This document shows, piece after piece, positions 6,521 to 7,644 of a stretch of DNA of 7,644 nucleotides (positions are counted from its first letter, which is position 1; the number at the start of each line of letters is the position of its first letter). Source of the stretch: Verrucomicrobiota bacterium (GTDB lineage Bacteria; Verrucomicrobiota; Verrucomicrobiia; Chthoniobacterales; JAFAMB01); NCBI GenBank assembly GCA_019241095.1, contig JAFAXJ010000050.1, positions 1-7,644 on the forward strand, in the 5' to 3' direction. The notes beneath the pieces were generated by a model. It saw only the letters and a list, made by a program, of their open reading frames with translations. It did not search any database and was not told where the DNA came from. A program made the translations under genes and the position numbers.

Positions 6521-7644
6521 TCAGGCAACGGTTTCCTTCTCGGGCGGGGATTCATCACCGGTTTCACGCTGTTCTACTGGCATAAAAGTCCCCGCCACAA
6601 CACAGCCTTTGCAGACCAGTCGCTGATCGCTGATCATTTTCTCCCCAGTCGCATCGATGTAAAAGTACTTTCCTTTCTCAATCGCAAGGACGGTTGCATC
6701 TCCCAATCCCCCAATGTGCAGCACGCCAAGTTCGGGCCGGCGCACCGCACGTGCCGGTCCCACAGTCGCGCGTTCTACGATGTCCCTCAGGGGTAAGCCC
6801 ATTGCGAGGAACTTGGACAAGGTTACCAGCAGATCATAGGCAGGCCCTTCGATAGATAGAGCATGCACATCGCTGCTGATGACGTCGGGAAAAAAGCCCT
6901 GCTCCATCATTGCCTCGGCAGTGGCGAAGCAGAGCGAACCCATTCCGTGTCCGATATCGAAGATTACTCCCCGTTCCCTGGCCAGTAACGCCTCTTCGCG
7001 AATGCGACCCCTGACTAAGGGCGCGTTGGGAAAGGGTCTGAAACAATGGGTAAGAATGTCCCCCGGCCGCAGGCGATTCAAGATTTCCCGCAGACTCGGG
7101 GGAGGCAGGTCAATATGGGTCATTATGGGAAGGCCCAATTCCTCGGCCGCTTCTATCGCCATCTCCAGTGGAGTCATTCCACTTGTTCCGCCGGCAAGCC
7201 GCCCAACCCTGACCTTAATACCCACTATGGTGGCCGGATTTTCTCTCGCGACACGGATTGTCTCTTTCAGATCAAGAAGCCTGACGTCCGCACATTCGCC
7301 CACCATCACAGACCGGGAGAAGCCAAAAATGCCCGCAAAGGAAAGATTGAGGAAAGCCAGAATGCGAGGTTTTGACCGTTTGATTACGTGATGGAGGAAA
7401 CCCTCATAGTTGCCAGGACCAGCGCTGCCTGCGTCAATGAAAGTAGTTGTGCCGCTGGCCCGAGCGACTATTTCAGCATCGACACCGAGAGATGTCCCAC
7501 CCCAGTAAACATGAGTGTGAAGATCGATCAGTCCGGGAACGACAAAGCAGCCGTCCACTCGGCGGGTCTCGGCAGCCTGCGCTCCATCGACTTCTTTACC
7601 TATTCCGGTGATATTGCCACAAGCAAAAGCGATGTCGACCGGTT
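6521..7644 (-). CDS. COG3964 amidohydrolase/deacetylase-family metallohydrolase, dihydroorotase-like (N terminus cut by window edge)
   Basis: A minus-strand frame open to the right edge encodes about 374 residues, missing only the first few tens. It is a TIM-barrel amidohydrolase of the group often misannotated as dihydroorotase (EF_0837/Atu3266, COG3964). Metal ligands are visible: the HTH pair after GLIDL (codons 7517-7519 and 7511-7513), the probable carboxylated Lys in GIKVR, His in IMTHIDLPPP, His in GDILTHCF, and Asp in ISSDVHA. FDIGHGMGS and SKFLAMGLPL are further group signatures. From memory, characterised COG3964 members (Atu3266, Oant2987) hydrolyse acetyl esters of R-hydroxy acids such as acetyl-R-mandelate, not dihydroorotate, so ester or amide deacylation is the likely chemistry. 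An in-frame GTG at 7556-7558 could be mistaken for the start, but residues upstream of it (DIAFACGNITGIG) are the normal N-terminal strand region. It converges on the SDR gene. Confidence 0.9.
   Translation of the reverse strand, partial: PVDIAFACGNITGIGKEVDGAQAAETRRVDGCFVVPGLIDLHTHVYWGGTSLGVDAEIVARASGTTTFIDAGSAGPGNYEGFLHHVIKRSKPRILAFLNLSFAGIFGFSRSVMVGECADVRLLDLKETIRVARENPATIVGIKVRVGRLAGGTSGMTPLEMAIEAAEELGLPIMTHIDLPPPSLREILNRLRPGDILTHCFRPFPNAPLVRGRIREEALLARERGVIFDIGHGMGSLCFATAEAMMEQGFFPDVISSDVHALSIEGPAYDLLVTLSKFLAMGLPLRDIVERATVGPARAVRRPELGVLHIGGLGDATVLAIEKGKYFYIDATGEKMISDQRLVCKGCVVAGTFMPVEQRETGDESPPEKETVA

Noticed and set aside
6386..6796. Open frames starting at 6386 and 6399 on the plus strand
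   Set aside because: Both run into the antisense of the hydrolase gene. Neither translation resembles a known protein and neither has a well-placed ribosome site.
6879..7391. Open frame of 170 codons on the plus strand
   Set aside because: It is antisense to the COG3964 hydrolase, whose metal-ligand motifs lie in this stretch. The Ser/Arg/Pro-rich translation is typical of a shadow frame.
1..7644. CRISPR arrays, tRNA or rRNA genes, insertion sequences
   Set aside because: No regularly spaced repeats, no RNA-gene signatures and no transposase-like frames or terminal inverted repeats were seen.

Overview
The window looks like a carbohydrate- or amino-sugar-use locus from a free-living bacterium. 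The protein families are all bacterial, genes are tightly packed within blocks, and base composition looks moderate (roughly half G+C by eye, not computed). A NagB domain fused to a PIG-L/LmbE-type domain is an architecture I associate from memory with Bacteroidota, Acidobacteriota and Verrucomicrobiota. Together with the Shine-Dalgarno-led genes and the moderate G+C, this makes Acidobacteriota or Verrucomicrobiota a reasonable guess, but the sequence does not settle the phylum.

Layout. Bases 1-1718 (minus strand) hold one long open frame that runs off the left edge. It encodes a NagB-like glucosamine-6-phosphate deaminase domain followed by a degenerate PIG-L-type deacetylase domain. Bases 1719-1908 are a divergent intergenic region. 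From 1909 to 5101 (plus strand) come three genes of a carbohydrate (CUT1-type) ABC importer: a secreted substrate-binding protein and two inner-membrane permeases. No ATPase gene is visible beside them. After 160 bases a well-led short-chain dehydrogenase/reductase gene follows (5262-6044). A gene-free stretch of about 480 bases (6045-6520) separates it from a convergent minus-strand metallohydrolase of the COG3964 (dihydroorotase-like, EF_0837/Atu3266) group at 6521-7644, whose N terminus is cut by the right edge.

How the genes may work together (inference). The importer would bring in a sugar or sugar derivative. The SDR would oxidise or reduce a hydroxyl/keto group on it or on a breakdown product. 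The COG3964 hydrolase would remove an acyl group, and the NagB-like protein would act on, or sense, an amino-sugar phosphate. The substrate cannot be read from sequence.

The points most worth a second look are these. The PIG-L domain has lost almost all of its metal and catalytic residues. The NagB domain has threonine where the E. coli enzyme has a catalytic aspartate. A cluster of short palindromes lies between two candidate starts of the binding-protein gene. The importer has no local ATPase.
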